42,060 nt of DNA from Myxococcota bacterium (GTDB lineage Bacteria; Myxococcota_A; Polyangia; JAAYKL01), in the NCBI GenBank assembly GCA_028278265.1, contig JANQET010000347.1, positions 1 to 42,060 on the forward strand. Direction: 5' to 3'. The notes under the pieces are model-generated. The model had not been told where the DNA came from. It made no database searches and saw nothing but the letters and a program-made list of their open reading frames with translations. A program made the translations under genes and the position numbers. Shown piece after piece: positions 1 to 8,202 of this stretch (within the stretch, counting starts at the first letter, position 1; every line of letters begins with the position of its first letter).

Positions 1-257
1 ACGGTGAAATAGGCCGAAGCGGGCAACAGGGATCCGGTCAGGGGACCGGTGCCGAAGACGAGCATGTTGTCAGGGCCCAGGGGATCGCAATTCACGTCGA
101 GCTCTTCATACAGACGTTTGCTGTTGGCCGCCCGCCCGCCGATCACGGATTTGCTCCAAGACCGCTTGAGCGGCTCGATCTCGAATCGTCGGTGGGTCAG
201 GTCGACGCGCAGAATCCGGCCGCCGTAACCGAAACATCTGGCATGAGCGTTAGTCAT
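1..257 (-). CDS. Aldehyde:ferredoxin oxidoreductase family protein, N-terminal fragment
   Basis: Only the first 85 or so codons lie in the window; the gene continues past position 1. Reading from the ATG at 257, the protein opens with GGRILRVDL, then an IGGRAANSKRLYEEL segment and LVFGTGPLTGSLLPAS. This is the signature N-terminal order of the tungstopterin AOR family (AOR, FOR, GOR and BamB-like proteins), whose members oxidise aldehydes or carry out related low-potential reactions with ferredoxin. The start codon sits inside the end of the upstream ferredoxin gene (ATGACTAA overlap, 8 bp), so the two are translationally coupled and the ferredoxin is the likely electron partner. Substrate cannot be told from this fragment; the neighbouring tautomerase hints at an aromatic or oxo-acid-derived aldehyde, which is inference. 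Confidence 0.88.
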   Translation of the reverse strand, partial: MTNAHARCFGYGGRILRVDLTHRRFEIEPLKRSWSKSVIGGRAANSKRLYEELDVNCDPLGPDNMLVFGTGPLTGSLLPASAYFT

Positions 258-768
258 CGTCACGCCCCCAGGACTTGCGCAACGGGGTGGCTTGTCGCGC
301 GATGTAAAATCGCCGTTTTTCACTGGGGGTCATCTTCGATGTCGACGACCGGATTTCGGCCAAGCTCACTGCCACGTTTTGTTGGGGCTGGTAAACGATC
401 GCCCCTTCGGTGCAAGCGGCCACGCACTTGGGTCGCCCACCGCATAGGTCACAGACATAGGTCAATTCGCCGAATGTCTCGATCGCCCCGATGGGACATT
501 TTCGCTCACATTTCCGACAGAGATTGCACAGGGAGGGGGAGACGCGCACTTCGCCGTGGGCCCCTGTCTTGATCGCCTGTTGAGGACAGTCCGAACAATA
601 GCGCTCCTCGCACTGGACGCAGACCACCGGACCGTCGATCCCTCGCTCGAACAGCTGGATCAGTTTGATGCGGGCGGCTCGGGAGTTAATTTTGCCTGAG
701 TGGTAAAACGCACAGGCGGTCTCACAGGAACGACATCCCGTGCACTTGTCCAGCTCAACGCGGATCAT
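250..768 (-). CDS. Four-cluster 4Fe-4S ferredoxin, partner of the AOR
   Basis: A 172-residue polyferredoxin of the HycB/DmsB/AOR-associated type. Sixteen cysteines fall in four groups: C9-C12-C15-C19, C50-C53-C58-C61, C81-C84-C87-C91 and C106-C109-C115-C119, enough for four [4Fe-4S] clusters. There is no signal peptide or membrane segment, so it should be cytoplasmic. It probably passes electrons between the AOR encoded immediately downstream and a soluble carrier or membrane complex. The ATG at 768 lies within the end of the TIGR04076 gene (14-bp overlap) with AAAGG just upstream as ribosome site. The C-terminal 40 residues are basic and lack cysteines. Family assignment is secure; the partner role follows from the gene overlap. 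Confidence 0.87.
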   Translation of the reverse strand: MIRVELDKCTGCRSCETACAFYHSGKINSRAARIKLIQLFERGIDGPVVCVQCEERYCSDCPQQAIKTGAHGEVRVSPSLCNLCRKCERKCPIGAIETFGELTYVCDLCGGRPKCVAACTEGAIVYQPQQNVAVSLAEIRSSTSKMTPSEKRRFYIARQATPLRKSWGRDDD

Positions 769-1039
769 CGTCTACCTTTTCCACGCGATAATGTACCCCC
801 CCTTTGGGGTCGGGACAGAGGATGTGCTGTACGTTCTGGATCCAGTGGTTTTGGGCCAGGTTGTCCCGTTCGGTGATCAGGGGAAGCAGGGGAATCAGGC
901 TCTGTAGGGCCCACATGCAGACAAATTTGCCGGTGGGAATCGACAGGCGATAGCCGTCCAGGTAGAAGGTGTCCCCCACGAGCATGGGCATGTTGCAATA
1001 CCCATCTATTCGCTCGACCGTGATCTTCAGCAGCGACAT
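755..1039 (-). CDS. TIGR04076 family protein
   Basis: A 94-residue protein from the ATG at 1039. It resembles the TIGR04076 family: an N-terminal KITVERIDGYCNM stretch, a hydrophobic central part containing FVCMWALQSLIPLLPLI, and a C-terminal ILCPDPKGGVHYRVE in which the CPDP motif is typical. No function is established for the family that I can name with confidence; members are small, soluble, and often found beside redox enzymes. An in-frame extension to 1153 is possible but would run into the tautomerase gene and lacks family resemblance. The gene overlaps the ferredoxin downstream by 14 bp, so it belongs to the AOR operon and may be an accessory or maturation factor (inference). Confidence 0.7.
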   Translation of the reverse strand: MSLLKITVERIDGYCNMPMLVGDTFYLDGYRLSIPTGKFVCMWALQSLIPLLPLITERDNLAQNHWIQNVQHILCPDPKGGVHYRVEKVDDDPR

Positions 1040-1106
1040 ATCCCGCCGACTATACCGCAGCTCGGTGCGCTGAACACCCCAAAAACGGAGGGTCTGATTT
1101 TGCGCG

Positions 1107-1454
1107 CTAGCCGAATGTTCCGCCGTTCCAGCCCCAATCCACGCCGGTGACATTGGTGAAGCTGAGGTAGATGCGATTGCCGGGAATTTCGAGCTCCCGG
1201 GTCAGCAGTTCGCACACCTGGCCGGAGATGGTTTTGTTCACTGCGGGCTCGAGACCGCCGATGGAGCGAATGTCGACAAATGCCCCCGGACCGACTTCTC
1301 CCCCCATGCAGATCGGTCCCTCGCTCAAGGCTACCATCATGTAGGATTCGGGTTTGCCAATCGCTGAGGCGGTGATCTGGGAGAGCGCCTTGGACAAGGT
1401 GTCCCGTTTTGCTTCGGCCACGGGCACGGATGTTTGCAGTTTCAATAGGGGCAT
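1107..1454 (-). CDS. MIF/phenylpyruvate tautomerase family protein
   Basis: A 115-residue protein with the tautomerase fold of macrophage migration inhibitory factor. It begins MPLLKLQTSV, so after methionine removal it exposes the catalytic N-terminal proline. The IGKPESYMMVAL segment contains the conserved lysine of the active site. The C-terminal region (NRIYLSFTNV, then WGWNGGTFG) is also MIF-like and the length is normal. Family members catalyse keto-enol tautomerisation of phenylpyruvate-type acids. The ATG at 1454 is preceded by a very strong GGAGGAGG site. It sits 45 bp after the kinase stop and about 67 bp before the TIGR04076 start, so it is likely the first metabolic gene of the AOR cluster. 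A role presenting an aromatic keto acid or aldehyde to the AOR is inference. Confidence 0.85.
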   Translation of the reverse strand: MPLLKLQTSVPVAEAKRDTLSKALSQITASAIGKPESYMMVALSEGPICMGGEVGPGAFVDIRSIGGLEPAVNKTISGQVCELLTRELEIPGNRIYLSFTNVTGVDWGWNGGTFG

Positions 1455-1499
1455 CGCAATCCTCCTCCACTGATTGAATGATTGATGAGGGATACGGTA

Positions 1500-4400
1500 C
1501 TAGATTATCCCCGGTAGGAACAATGCCAAAAACGCCTCTCCCTTCACCACCCCCTGTGCGTGAAGAAATGTCGATGCAGATTCGGTCAGTACGCGACCTT
1601 CGTCGCCGCCCAGCACCTGTCCTCGGCCGTACCGGGCAGCGGCCGCGTGCAGGGCCATGTGCCGCGATTCAAACGCTTCTCGGGCCGCCTCGTAGGCACG
1701 GGCCGCCCGCTCCTCGTGATGCTGCATCGCCAGTACTTGCGCCGAAATCAACCGGGACATCCCGACAGCCCACGGTCGTCTCTCAGCGGACAACTTTTTT
1801 GCCAGAGCTTCGGCCCGTTTCAACAGTCGCCGGTTCGGAGTGGCGCCATCCGCTGCGGAGAGGATGCAGCGGGCCTCCAGATCCCGCATCATGATCCGGC
1901 CGAACTGGGTGCGGTACAATCCCGAGGCCTTGATCTGTTTGTGTTTTGCGCTGAGCATTCCGCGAGCCTTTTCTCCTCTTTTCTCGTATAGCAGAATCTG
2001 CGCTTCGGCGATCACGGCGTAGAAGTGCTGCAAGTAAAAACTGGACGGGGACCAACGGGCCATCATCTCTTTCATCTTCTCCCGGGCGAACCCCACTTCG
2101 TCCCGGGCGAGCCAGACCGCGGCGGCAATCGAACAATAGGGCATGGTCATCGCGTACAGGTTACCCCGACGCTTTGCCTGCGCCGAACTCTGCACGAAAC
2201 GGCGGTGTATCTCCTTCAGCTCCCCCAGATAGAAGAGGTTGATATCGATGATAAATTCGGCCCCGGTCAGCTCCTGCTCCACACCTGTGCAATGAGCTCG
2301 GAACATCTTGTTCGATCGGTAAAAATGCTCTACAGCGTCTTTGGCGCGCCCCTGCAATGAGGCAATCTGACCAAGTACATGCACGTAAAATGCATGGGCA
2401 TAAGGGGCGGAGGTCTTGTCGAGGAGCTGCCGCACGAAGGCTAGTCCTCGCTCTATTTTTTTGTCTGAACGGCCAGCTACTGCTGCTGTCATCGTGTTCA
2501 GCAGGACAGCCAGGGCCAGCCGAGAGGGCTCGCGGGTTTTCCAGGCCAAGCGGGCGTGCTGGACAGCGCAGCAACCGGTGCGGACCGGGTCGACGCCGAC
2601 CATGCTCATCGCCGCGGTCCAGCAGGCGTCGGTTTGCTCCAACAGCTGGGGGGCGATCTCCCGTTCTTCGCGGGTGGTGACGCCTCGATTGGGCCAGCGC
2701 AACGCATGCAGTGCCTGCTGGACGATAATATATCGCATCATGCCCGCTCGGGTATCAGGGAAGGTCAGGCCTCGTGCTTTTAGCACTGGGGCTTGGACCG
2801 CGAACCCCTCATCGATATGACCACTCCTGAATAGACAGTGGGCCGCCTTCTGCCGGCAGCTGATCGCCAGATCCGGAGCGCCGTTGGCAGCAGCCTCCAG
2901 ATAGATTTGCGCCGCCTCCTTTCCCCGGCCGTCATTGGCCAGGGCATCGGCTTGTCGGGTCATCAGCCCTGCCGCCTCTTCTCGGGGATAATCTCTGAGG
3001 GTCAACGACAATCCGTAGAATTGGGCCGCCCGGCCGAAAGCGAGCTGGTGATCGGCGATCTCGGCGACCTTCAGCGCATAGCTCGCCGCCTTTTCGAGCT
3101 CTTCGCAGTGTTGCAGGTGCCACACACAGCCCGCGTACCACTCTTGTCCAGCTCCCTCCAAAGCGTCAGCCAGTGCCCGGTGGTTTTCGCGGCGTTGCTC
3201 GTCGGTCAGCGTATTGAGAACGCCCTGGCGGACGCGGTCGTGATAGACCTCGATACGCTCGCTCTCAAAGCCCACTGACTGACTGACGAAGCGACGGGTG
3301 AACAGCAGACGCAACATCCGCTCGGCAGTGCGTTGGTCCAACCGCGCTGCCCGGGCCGCGAGAACGGGGTCCATCGGCTCGGCGATCACGGCGAGGATTT
3401 CCAGTAGGATGCGCGCTTCTTCCGGCAGACGTTGTATTCGGCTCATCAGCAGTCCGTCGACCTCCGGGACATCGCTAGGGTCGTCCCGTTCGGCGAGAAT
3501 CCCGACCAACTGCTCGACAAAGAACGGATTGCCGCCGGACTCCCGGATTACCCGATCTACCAGCTGGCTCTGAAGCGAATCGGTCAATTCGTGCACCAGT
3601 GATGCGGTCTGTTCTGCACTCAGCGGGGAGAGCGCCAGCAACTCCGCTCTGTCTCCGTGGGCGCCCAGCAGCTCGTCCAACGGAGATTCCGCCTCCCCGG
3701 CGTGGCGACTGGCCAAGACCAGGTGTAACGACGGGGGGTCGGGATCCCGCAGCACTTCTGACAGCAGGTTCACGGTGTCCCGATCCACCCACTGCATGTC
3801 GTCGAGAAAGACGATCACTCGATGAATGGTGGAGAGCCGGTTGAGCAGCTCTCGCAAAGCGGCGATACCCCCGCTGCGCAAGTCGCGGGGATCTTCGATT
3901 TCCCGATTTTTGGTGGGCGCTTGGGCCACCTCGTTGACCCGTTGCAGCACGGGAAACAGGCGGGTCAGCAGGTCGACGCTGCGGGGGAGAATGTAGGTGG
4001 CCGCCTCCATATCGAAGCTGCGCCAATATCGGCTCAAGTTGTCGACCACCCCGTCGATCGCCTTGTAGGGCACGTTCTCCCGCTCATAGCATCGTCCTTT
4101 GAGAATCACGACGTTGGGATGTCGTGTTCGGATTCGATCCAAAAATGCGCGAACCAGTGCGCTCTTGCCGATGCCGGATTCGCCGCGAACCATCGATAAG
4201 GCGAGCTCCCCTTGGACGGTGCACTCGAACTGCCGCGCCAGCGCATCGAGCTCGGTCTCCCTCCCGATGAACCGGAAGCGCTCGGGCTCGTCCGGCGAAT
4301 CCCCGGTCGCGGTGTGCTGCACGGTCTCCCCGGACTGCGTCTCCCCGGACTGCTTCAAGCGCTGGATCACGTCGGTCACCGTGGCGCGCGAATAGGGATT

Positions 4401-5174
4401 GCGGCTCATCAGCTCGCCGCAGAGTTGATTCAAATCATCGGGCACCGCTGGGTTGATCGCCTGGGGCAACGGGGGGTCGAGATGTTGTTTCTTCTGCAGC
4501 ACCTCGATCGAGGTGCCCTCGAACGGCAGCTCGCCGGTGAGCGCCTGGTACAATACCACGCCCATGCTATACAGGTCCGCGGCCTGGGTCGTGTGGCTTT
4601 CGGAAAGGGCCTGCTCCGGGGCCATGTACACGGCGGTGCCCACTATTCCCATCGTCTCGGTCATGGTCAGCTCTGGGGAGGTCGCCGCGACCAAACCGAA
4701 GTCTAGCAGCACCACCTGTCCCCGCTCGTTCACCAATACGTTGGACGGCTTGATGTCCCGGTGGACCTTTCCGCCGTTGTGCAGTGCCTGGATGCCCTGG
4801 GCCAGTTGCGTCAACGTCTCCCGCAGGCGTTGCTCGTCGAACCGATGGCCCATCTCCCGATCCACGGAGGTGCAGTAGCGGACCAGATCCTCTCCTTCGA
4901 CCAGCTCCATCGTGTAGAAGCACACCCCGTCCTCGATGACCAAATCGTAGAGCGTCACCAAATTCGGATGGCTCAAGTCTGCCAATGAGCGAAACTCCAT
5001 CTTGAAGCGGTAGAGGCTGTGGGCATCCCGGTATTTGTAGGTCTTCAACGCGACGGGAATGCCCCGCTCCAGATCACGCGCCTCGTACACCACGCCCATC
5101 CCCCCTGATCCCAACGGCTTGACCACCTGGTAGCGATCGGTTGACGGAAACAGTGGGTAGTTCGGATCGTTCAT
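1500..5174 (-). CDS. Serine/threonine protein kinase with AAA ATPase and helical-repeat regions
   Basis: A 1224-residue cytosolic regulator. Residues 15-275 form a Hanks-type kinase: glycine loop GSGGMGVVY (22-30), ATP lysine K44, catalytic HRDIKPSN (138-145) and DFG (158-160), all intact, so it should be active. Residues about 301-570 are an AAA_16/STAND-like ATPase with Walker A GESGIGKS (331-338) and Walker B VIVFLDDMQWVD (453-464). The remaining 600 or so residues are alpha-helical and TPR-like, probably for ligand or protein sensing. No membrane segment is visible. This architecture is common in Myxococcota and in PknK-type kinases. The start ATG at 5174 has GGCGGAG upstream. It lies just upstream of the tautomerase/AOR cluster on the same strand and diverges from an AraC regulator. 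Its targets are unknown. Confidence 0.92.
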   Translation of the reverse strand: MNDPNYPLFPSTDRYQVVKPLGSGGMGVVYEARDLERGIPVALKTYKYRDAHSLYRFKMEFRSLADLSHPNLVTLYDLVIEDGVCFYTMELVEGEDLVRYCTSVDREMGHRFDEQRLRETLTQLAQGIQALHNGGKVHRDIKPSNVLVNERGQVVLLDFGLVAATSPELTMTETMGIVGTAVYMAPEQALSESHTTQAADLYSMGVVLYQALTGELPFEGTSIEVLQKKQHLDPPLPQAINPAVPDDLNQLCGELMSRNPYSRATVTDVIQRLKQSGETQSGETVQHTATGDSPDEPERFRFIGRETELDALARQFECTVQGELALSMVRGESGIGKSALVRAFLDRIRTRHPNVVILKGRCYERENVPYKAIDGVVDNLSRYWRSFDMEAATYILPRSVDLLTRLFPVLQRVNEVAQAPTKNREIEDPRDLRSGGIAALRELLNRLSTIHRVIVFLDDMQWVDRDTVNLLSEVLRDPDPPSLHLVLASRHAGEAESPLDELLGAHGDRAELLALSPLSAEQTASLVHELTDSLQSQLVDRVIRESGGNPFFVEQLVGILAERDDPSDVPEVDGLLMSRIQRLPEEARILLEILAVIAEPMDPVLAARAARLDQRTAERMLRLLFTRRFVSQSVGFESERIEVYHDRVRQGVLNTLTDEQRRENHRALADALEGAGQEWYAGCVWHLQHCEELEKAASYALKVAEIADHQLAFGRAAQFYGLSLTLRDYPREEAAGLMTRQADALANDGRGKEAAQIYLEAAANGAPDLAISCRQKAAHCLFRSGHIDEGFAVQAPVLKARGLTFPDTRAGMMRYIIVQQALHALRWPNRGVTTREEREIAPQLLEQTDACWTAAMSMVGVDPVRTGCCAVQHARLAWKTREPSRLALAVLLNTMTAAVAGRSDKKIERGLAFVRQLLDKTSAPYAHAFYVHVLGQIASLQGRAKDAVEHFYRSNKMFRAHCTGVEQELTGAEFIIDINLFYLGELKEIHRRFVQSSAQAKRRGNLYAMTMPYCSIAAAVWLARDEVGFAREKMKEMMARWSPSSFYLQHFYAVIAEAQILLYEKRGEKARGMLSAKHKQIKASGLYRTQFGRIMMRDLEARCILSAADGATPNRRLLKRAEALAKKLSAERRPWAVGMSRLISAQVLAMQHHEERAARAYEAAREAFESRHMALHAAAARYGRGQVLGGDEGRVLTESASTFLHAQGVVKGEAFLALFLPGII

Positions 5175-5493
5175 TGGCTCCGCCTAGATCGTTGTCGTAG
5201 ATTATTACATTATCACAGACAGCCGATTTCTCCACCAGCGGTGACACGAAGTGAACGGGGAGATGGTGCCCTATTTGGTCGGTGTTTTGCCTTAAAATGC
5301 CGCTTGGCACCGGGTGCGCAAAATAAAGGGCACCTCAATGGTTCTTTTTGTCGATGTTTTCCTTCGAATTCATTTCCAAAAGGGATAAACTGGGTGTCAT
5401 GGATTCGGCGACGAGGATGAAACAGGGGGGCACACTTGCATCGACCGGGAGCTGACCCGACGATGCGTTTCTCATGACCTTGTGGAGGGAGGT
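5175..5493. promoter_or_regulatory. Divergent control region between kinase and AraC regulator
   Basis: A 319-bp non-coding stretch between two divergently transcribed regulators. It holds a cluster of GGTGCC/GGCACC half-sites (described separately at 5265-5334). On the minus strand a GATAAT element near the kinase start could be a -10 box but lacks a good -35. The plus-strand end carries the GGAGGGAGGT ribosome site of the AraC gene. Open frames here show no protein-like composition. Confidence 0.45.
5265..5334. repeat. Nested inverted repeats with GGTGCC/GGCACC half-sites
   Basis: The outer arms are GGTGCCCTATTT (5265-5276) and AAATAAAGGGCACC (5321-5334), which are complementary apart from small bulges. 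Between them sits GCACC-G-GGTGC (5307-5317), a small perfect palindrome using the same half-site. Such clustered half-sites in a divergent regulatory gap could be an operator or an RNA hairpin. The pattern is seen directly; function is inferred. Confidence 0.4.
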
Positions 5494-6507
5494 ATGCTCC
5501 AAGGACCCAGTATTTCCATTCAGGCCATCCACCCCTTGCTCACCCGACTCGATTCTCTGGGGATCCGCCGGGATCGTCTATTCGAGGAGTGCGGTATCGA
5601 TCCGGCCAACGCCAAAGGAGCCGAAGCGAGGATCCCGTTGATCGCCCTCGACGCGATCTGGGAACACGCCGCAACCCTGACCGGAGATCACCACATCGGC
5701 CTACATTGTGCTGAAGGGGTTGAACCGGACAGCTTCGGCATTTTGAGTTATCTCGGCATCAACAGCGAGACCTGGGGCAAGGGACTGAAACGGGTTTGTG
5801 ACTATTTCAGGATCTTGAGTGAGGGCTCCTATTACGAGCGCTGCCAGCAGGACGGTCAGATGACGGTCTTTGCCCGACACCTGGTGCCCCACACCGGGCC
5901 GTATCGCCAACAGACCGATTTCACCGTTGCGGTGTTGCACTGTTACGGCAAGCGCTATGTGGGATCCTCCTGGGCACTGGCAGAGGTCTTCTTGGAGTAC
6001 CCCCGGCCGAATGATACGCGCGAGTATCAGCGGCTGTTCGCTTCCCCGGTACGCTTTGGTGCGGCTGAGAGCGGATTGTGTTTCGATGCCCGATTCCTCG
6101 ACAGTCCGCTCAATAGTAGGGATCCCTCCTTGGTCGTTCTGCTGGAGCGTTTTGCCGAGCAACTGATGGCCACCCTGCCCCGCATCCACGGCACCGCTCA
6201 GCAGGTACGTCAGCAGCTGCTCGCCTCTGACTTGAGTACGGACGTCTCGTTGAAGAGTATTTCCAAACGGGTCTCGATGAGCCCGCGGACGTTGCAGCGC
6301 CAACTCTCCAGTGAGGGCACCAGTCTGCAGAAACTGCTCGACGAGGTGCGCCAATCCCTGGCCCAGCAGTGGTTGTCCCACCAACGGGTCTCCATCGCCG
6401 AGGTCGCCTTTGCCTTGGGGTTTTCCGAACCGGCCGCCTTTCATCGGGCGTTTAAACGGTGGACCGGTAAAACCCCGACCGCGTATCGCGTCACGTCCGA
6501 ACTGTAG
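5494..6507 (+). CDS. AraC family transcriptional regulator with Arabinose_bd-type N-terminal domain
   Basis: A 337-residue regulator. The N-terminal 200 or so residues match the PF12625 (arabinose-binding-like, OruR/ArgR-type) domain with features such as LGIRRDRLFEECGID and a GLHCAEG segment. The C-terminal 90 residues are a double helix-turn-helix: SISKRVSMSPRTLQRQLSSEGTS, then VSIAEVAFALGFSEPAAFHRAFKRWTGKTP, the classical AraC signature. I take the ATG at 5494, which has GGAGGGAGGT directly upstream; an in-frame GTG at 5482 would bury that ribosome site. The gene ends 5 bp before the convergent outer-membrane protein gene. Relatives of this subgroup often control amino-acid or fatty-acid catabolism; the regulon here is unknown. 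Confidence 0.9.
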   Translation: MLQGPSISIQAIHPLLTRLDSLGIRRDRLFEECGIDPANAKGAEARIPLIALDAIWEHAATLTGDHHIGLHCAEGVEPDSFGILSYLGINSETWGKGLKRVCDYFRILSEGSYYERCQQDGQMTVFARHLVPHTGPYRQQTDFTVAVLHCYGKRYVGSSWALAEVFLEYPRPNDTREYQRLFASPVRFGAAESGLCFDARFLDSPLNSRDPSLVVLLERFAEQLMATLPRIHGTAQQVRQQLLASDLSTDVSLKSISKRVSMSPRTLQRQLSSEGTSLQKLLDEVRQSLAQQWLSHQRVSIAEVAFALGFSEPAAFHRAFKRWTGKTPTAYRVTSEL

Positions 6508-6512
6508 ATCGA

Positions 6513-8036
6513 CTATCTCTTCCGTTTGTAGAGATCCACGTTCAGGATACGCACACTGTTCTCTTCGATTTGGACCTTTTTGGTCTGGGTGCGGTAGCGC
6601 GGAGCCTTGATCTTCACGGTGTAGTTGCCCGGTTCAATATCGACTTGGAAGAACCCGGCGTCGTCGGTGTCGACGGTGATGTTCCCCGGCTCGATGGTGA
6701 TCTGGGCCTGCAGTCCCTTGCCGCCAAAGGATCGGATCAATCCGCGCAATTGGCTCCCGGTCACCACGGCGACCAGTGTCTGGGGTGCGGTCTCGGGCAT
6801 CTCTGGAGCGACCTCGACGGTCCATTCCATTTTCTCGAATGATTCTGAAATGGTTTCCAGTTTGGCGGTGCCCAACGGAACGTCGGCAAAACGGTATTGA
6901 CCCGTGGCGTCTGTTTGCACTTCCTGGGTCGTATCCTTTGCGGTGAGTCGTACGGTCACACCGATCGCCGGTTGGCCCTCTTGATCGAGAAGCTGCCCGC
7001 TGACCGGCATGGCGGTCACCACCGGCTTGGCCTCGACCGGCGGCGGCTTCGGTGCTTCGACCTCCTCTTCCACCACCGGCGGCGGCTCCGGCCCCAAATC
7101 CCAGGTGTAGCTCACCCCCAAATTGATCGAGAATCGGGGCTCGATCGGAATCAGGGGATCGGTCGGTTCGATGTTGGGTCGCTTGCTCAGACCGACCTCG
7201 GCCAGCAGATTGAAGTTCAGCCCATCAGTGGCGTGATAGGTCAAGCCCGCGTCGAACCGCATCGGGGACATGCTGATCGCCGGTACGCCGCCGACCAACA
7301 GATCCGCGGTGAACTCGCCGACCAGGGATACTGCCGACAGTCGATAGTACACGCCGAGTCCGGCCAGCACGGCGTGGAAATCGCTGAGTCCCAGTGAGAT
7401 GCGATCCCCGTAACGGGTCTCAGTCAGCTCCGGGGCCGCGTTGGCGCTGTTGTCCAACCTGAAACCGGCGAGCACGGCGACGATGAGGCTCGAGTCGGGC
7501 GGGGTGATCGCCCCCAGTACTTTGGCTTCTATACTGGTGGCGTTGAACGCCACGGAGGGGGCGTCCTTTCCCGGGACCCAGACGTCGATTTCGGCTCCCA
7601 GATCAAAACTCTCGTGGGCCTCGAACCCCCCTCGCAGTACCAGGTGGGGATTGCCGATCAGGCCGGAATTGGCCCCTTGGGGATCATCCGGATGTTTGTC
7701 GTACACTCCTGAAAAATACAGTGCCGCGCCGAATTGGGGTACGATCGCCGCGCCGAGGGCCAGATTGCCTTGCAGCCGGTGGTGTTTTCCTTTGACCGGA
7801 CCGAGGGAATCGATCATGCCGTATCCCGCCGATCCCATCAGGGAAACCCCCGGCGCCCGGAGCACCGGCACTCCGATGCGGTAAATCCCGTCCAATCCCG
7901 CTTTGGTGACAGTCGTTTTCTCAGGCTGGTCCTCCTGTGCTTCAGCCGGAGCCGTGTGCATTGTGAGCACGAGAACAGCGCAAAAACAGGTGAATTGAGC
8001 GAGCTGAGGTCTTGTCATGGTGTATCCGTTACCCAT
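6513..8036 (-). CDS. Outer-membrane beta-barrel protein with C-terminal carboxypeptidase-regulatory-like domains
   Basis: About 507 residues. A signal peptide is visible: a charged start, hydrophobic FTCFCAVLVLTM, and a cleavage region TAPAEAQ. Residues 50-325 or so have alternating, glycine-rich strands (for example GAAIVPQFGAALYFSGVY and LNFNLLAEVGLSKRP), ending in FSINLGVSYTWDLG, as expected of a porin-like barrel. A proline/glutamate linker (VVEEEVEAPKPPPVEAKP) leads to two beta-sandwich domains like CarboxypepD_reg: one with GQPAIGVTVRLTAKDTTQEVQTDATGQYRF, the second with TVDTDDAGFFQVDIEPGNYTVKI. I prefer the ATG at 8036, with TAGGAA upstream; the ATG at 8018 is an alternative with a weaker site. 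It is probably surface-linked or periplasm-facing through the C-terminal domains. Substrate or function unknown. Confidence 0.72.
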   Translation of the reverse strand: MGNGYTMTRPQLAQFTCFCAVLVLTMHTAPAEAQEDQPEKTTVTKAGLDGIYRIGVPVLRAPGVSLMGSAGYGMIDSLGPVKGKHHRLQGNLALGAAIVPQFGAALYFSGVYDKHPDDPQGANSGLIGNPHLVLRGGFEAHESFDLGAEIDVWVPGKDAPSVAFNATSIEAKVLGAITPPDSSLIVAVLAGFRLDNSANAAPELTETRYGDRISLGLSDFHAVLAGLGVYYRLSAVSLVGEFTADLLVGGVPAISMSPMRFDAGLTYHATDGLNFNLLAEVGLSKRPNIEPTDPLIPIEPRFSINLGVSYTWDLGPEPPPVVEEEVEAPKPPPVEAKPVVTAMPVSGQLLDQEGQPAIGVTVRLTAKDTTQEVQTDATGQYRFADVPLGTAKLETISESFEKMEWTVEVAPEMPETAPQTLVAVVTGSQLRGLIRSFGGKGLQAQITIEPGNITVDTDDAGFFQVDIEPGNYTVKIKAPRYRTQTKKVQIEENSVRILNVDLYKRKR

Positions 8037-8202
8037 CAATTTTTCCTACACATAATATGTAGCGGTCTATGAAACAAAATCTTAAGGGGGATGCTGTTAC
8101 CGGAATGGTTCAGAATTTGATAATCTAGGCCGGTGGTGGTTGTTCGGATCGCCGCAACGAGTTGGGTCATAGTGCTTTTTTTAGTGATTTCAAAGGATTA
8201 CC

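Noticed and set aside
755-1153. Longer 132-residue start for the TIGR04076 protein
   Set aside because: The extra 38 residues overlap the tautomerase gene and have no family resemblance; the ATG at 1039 gives the normal size.
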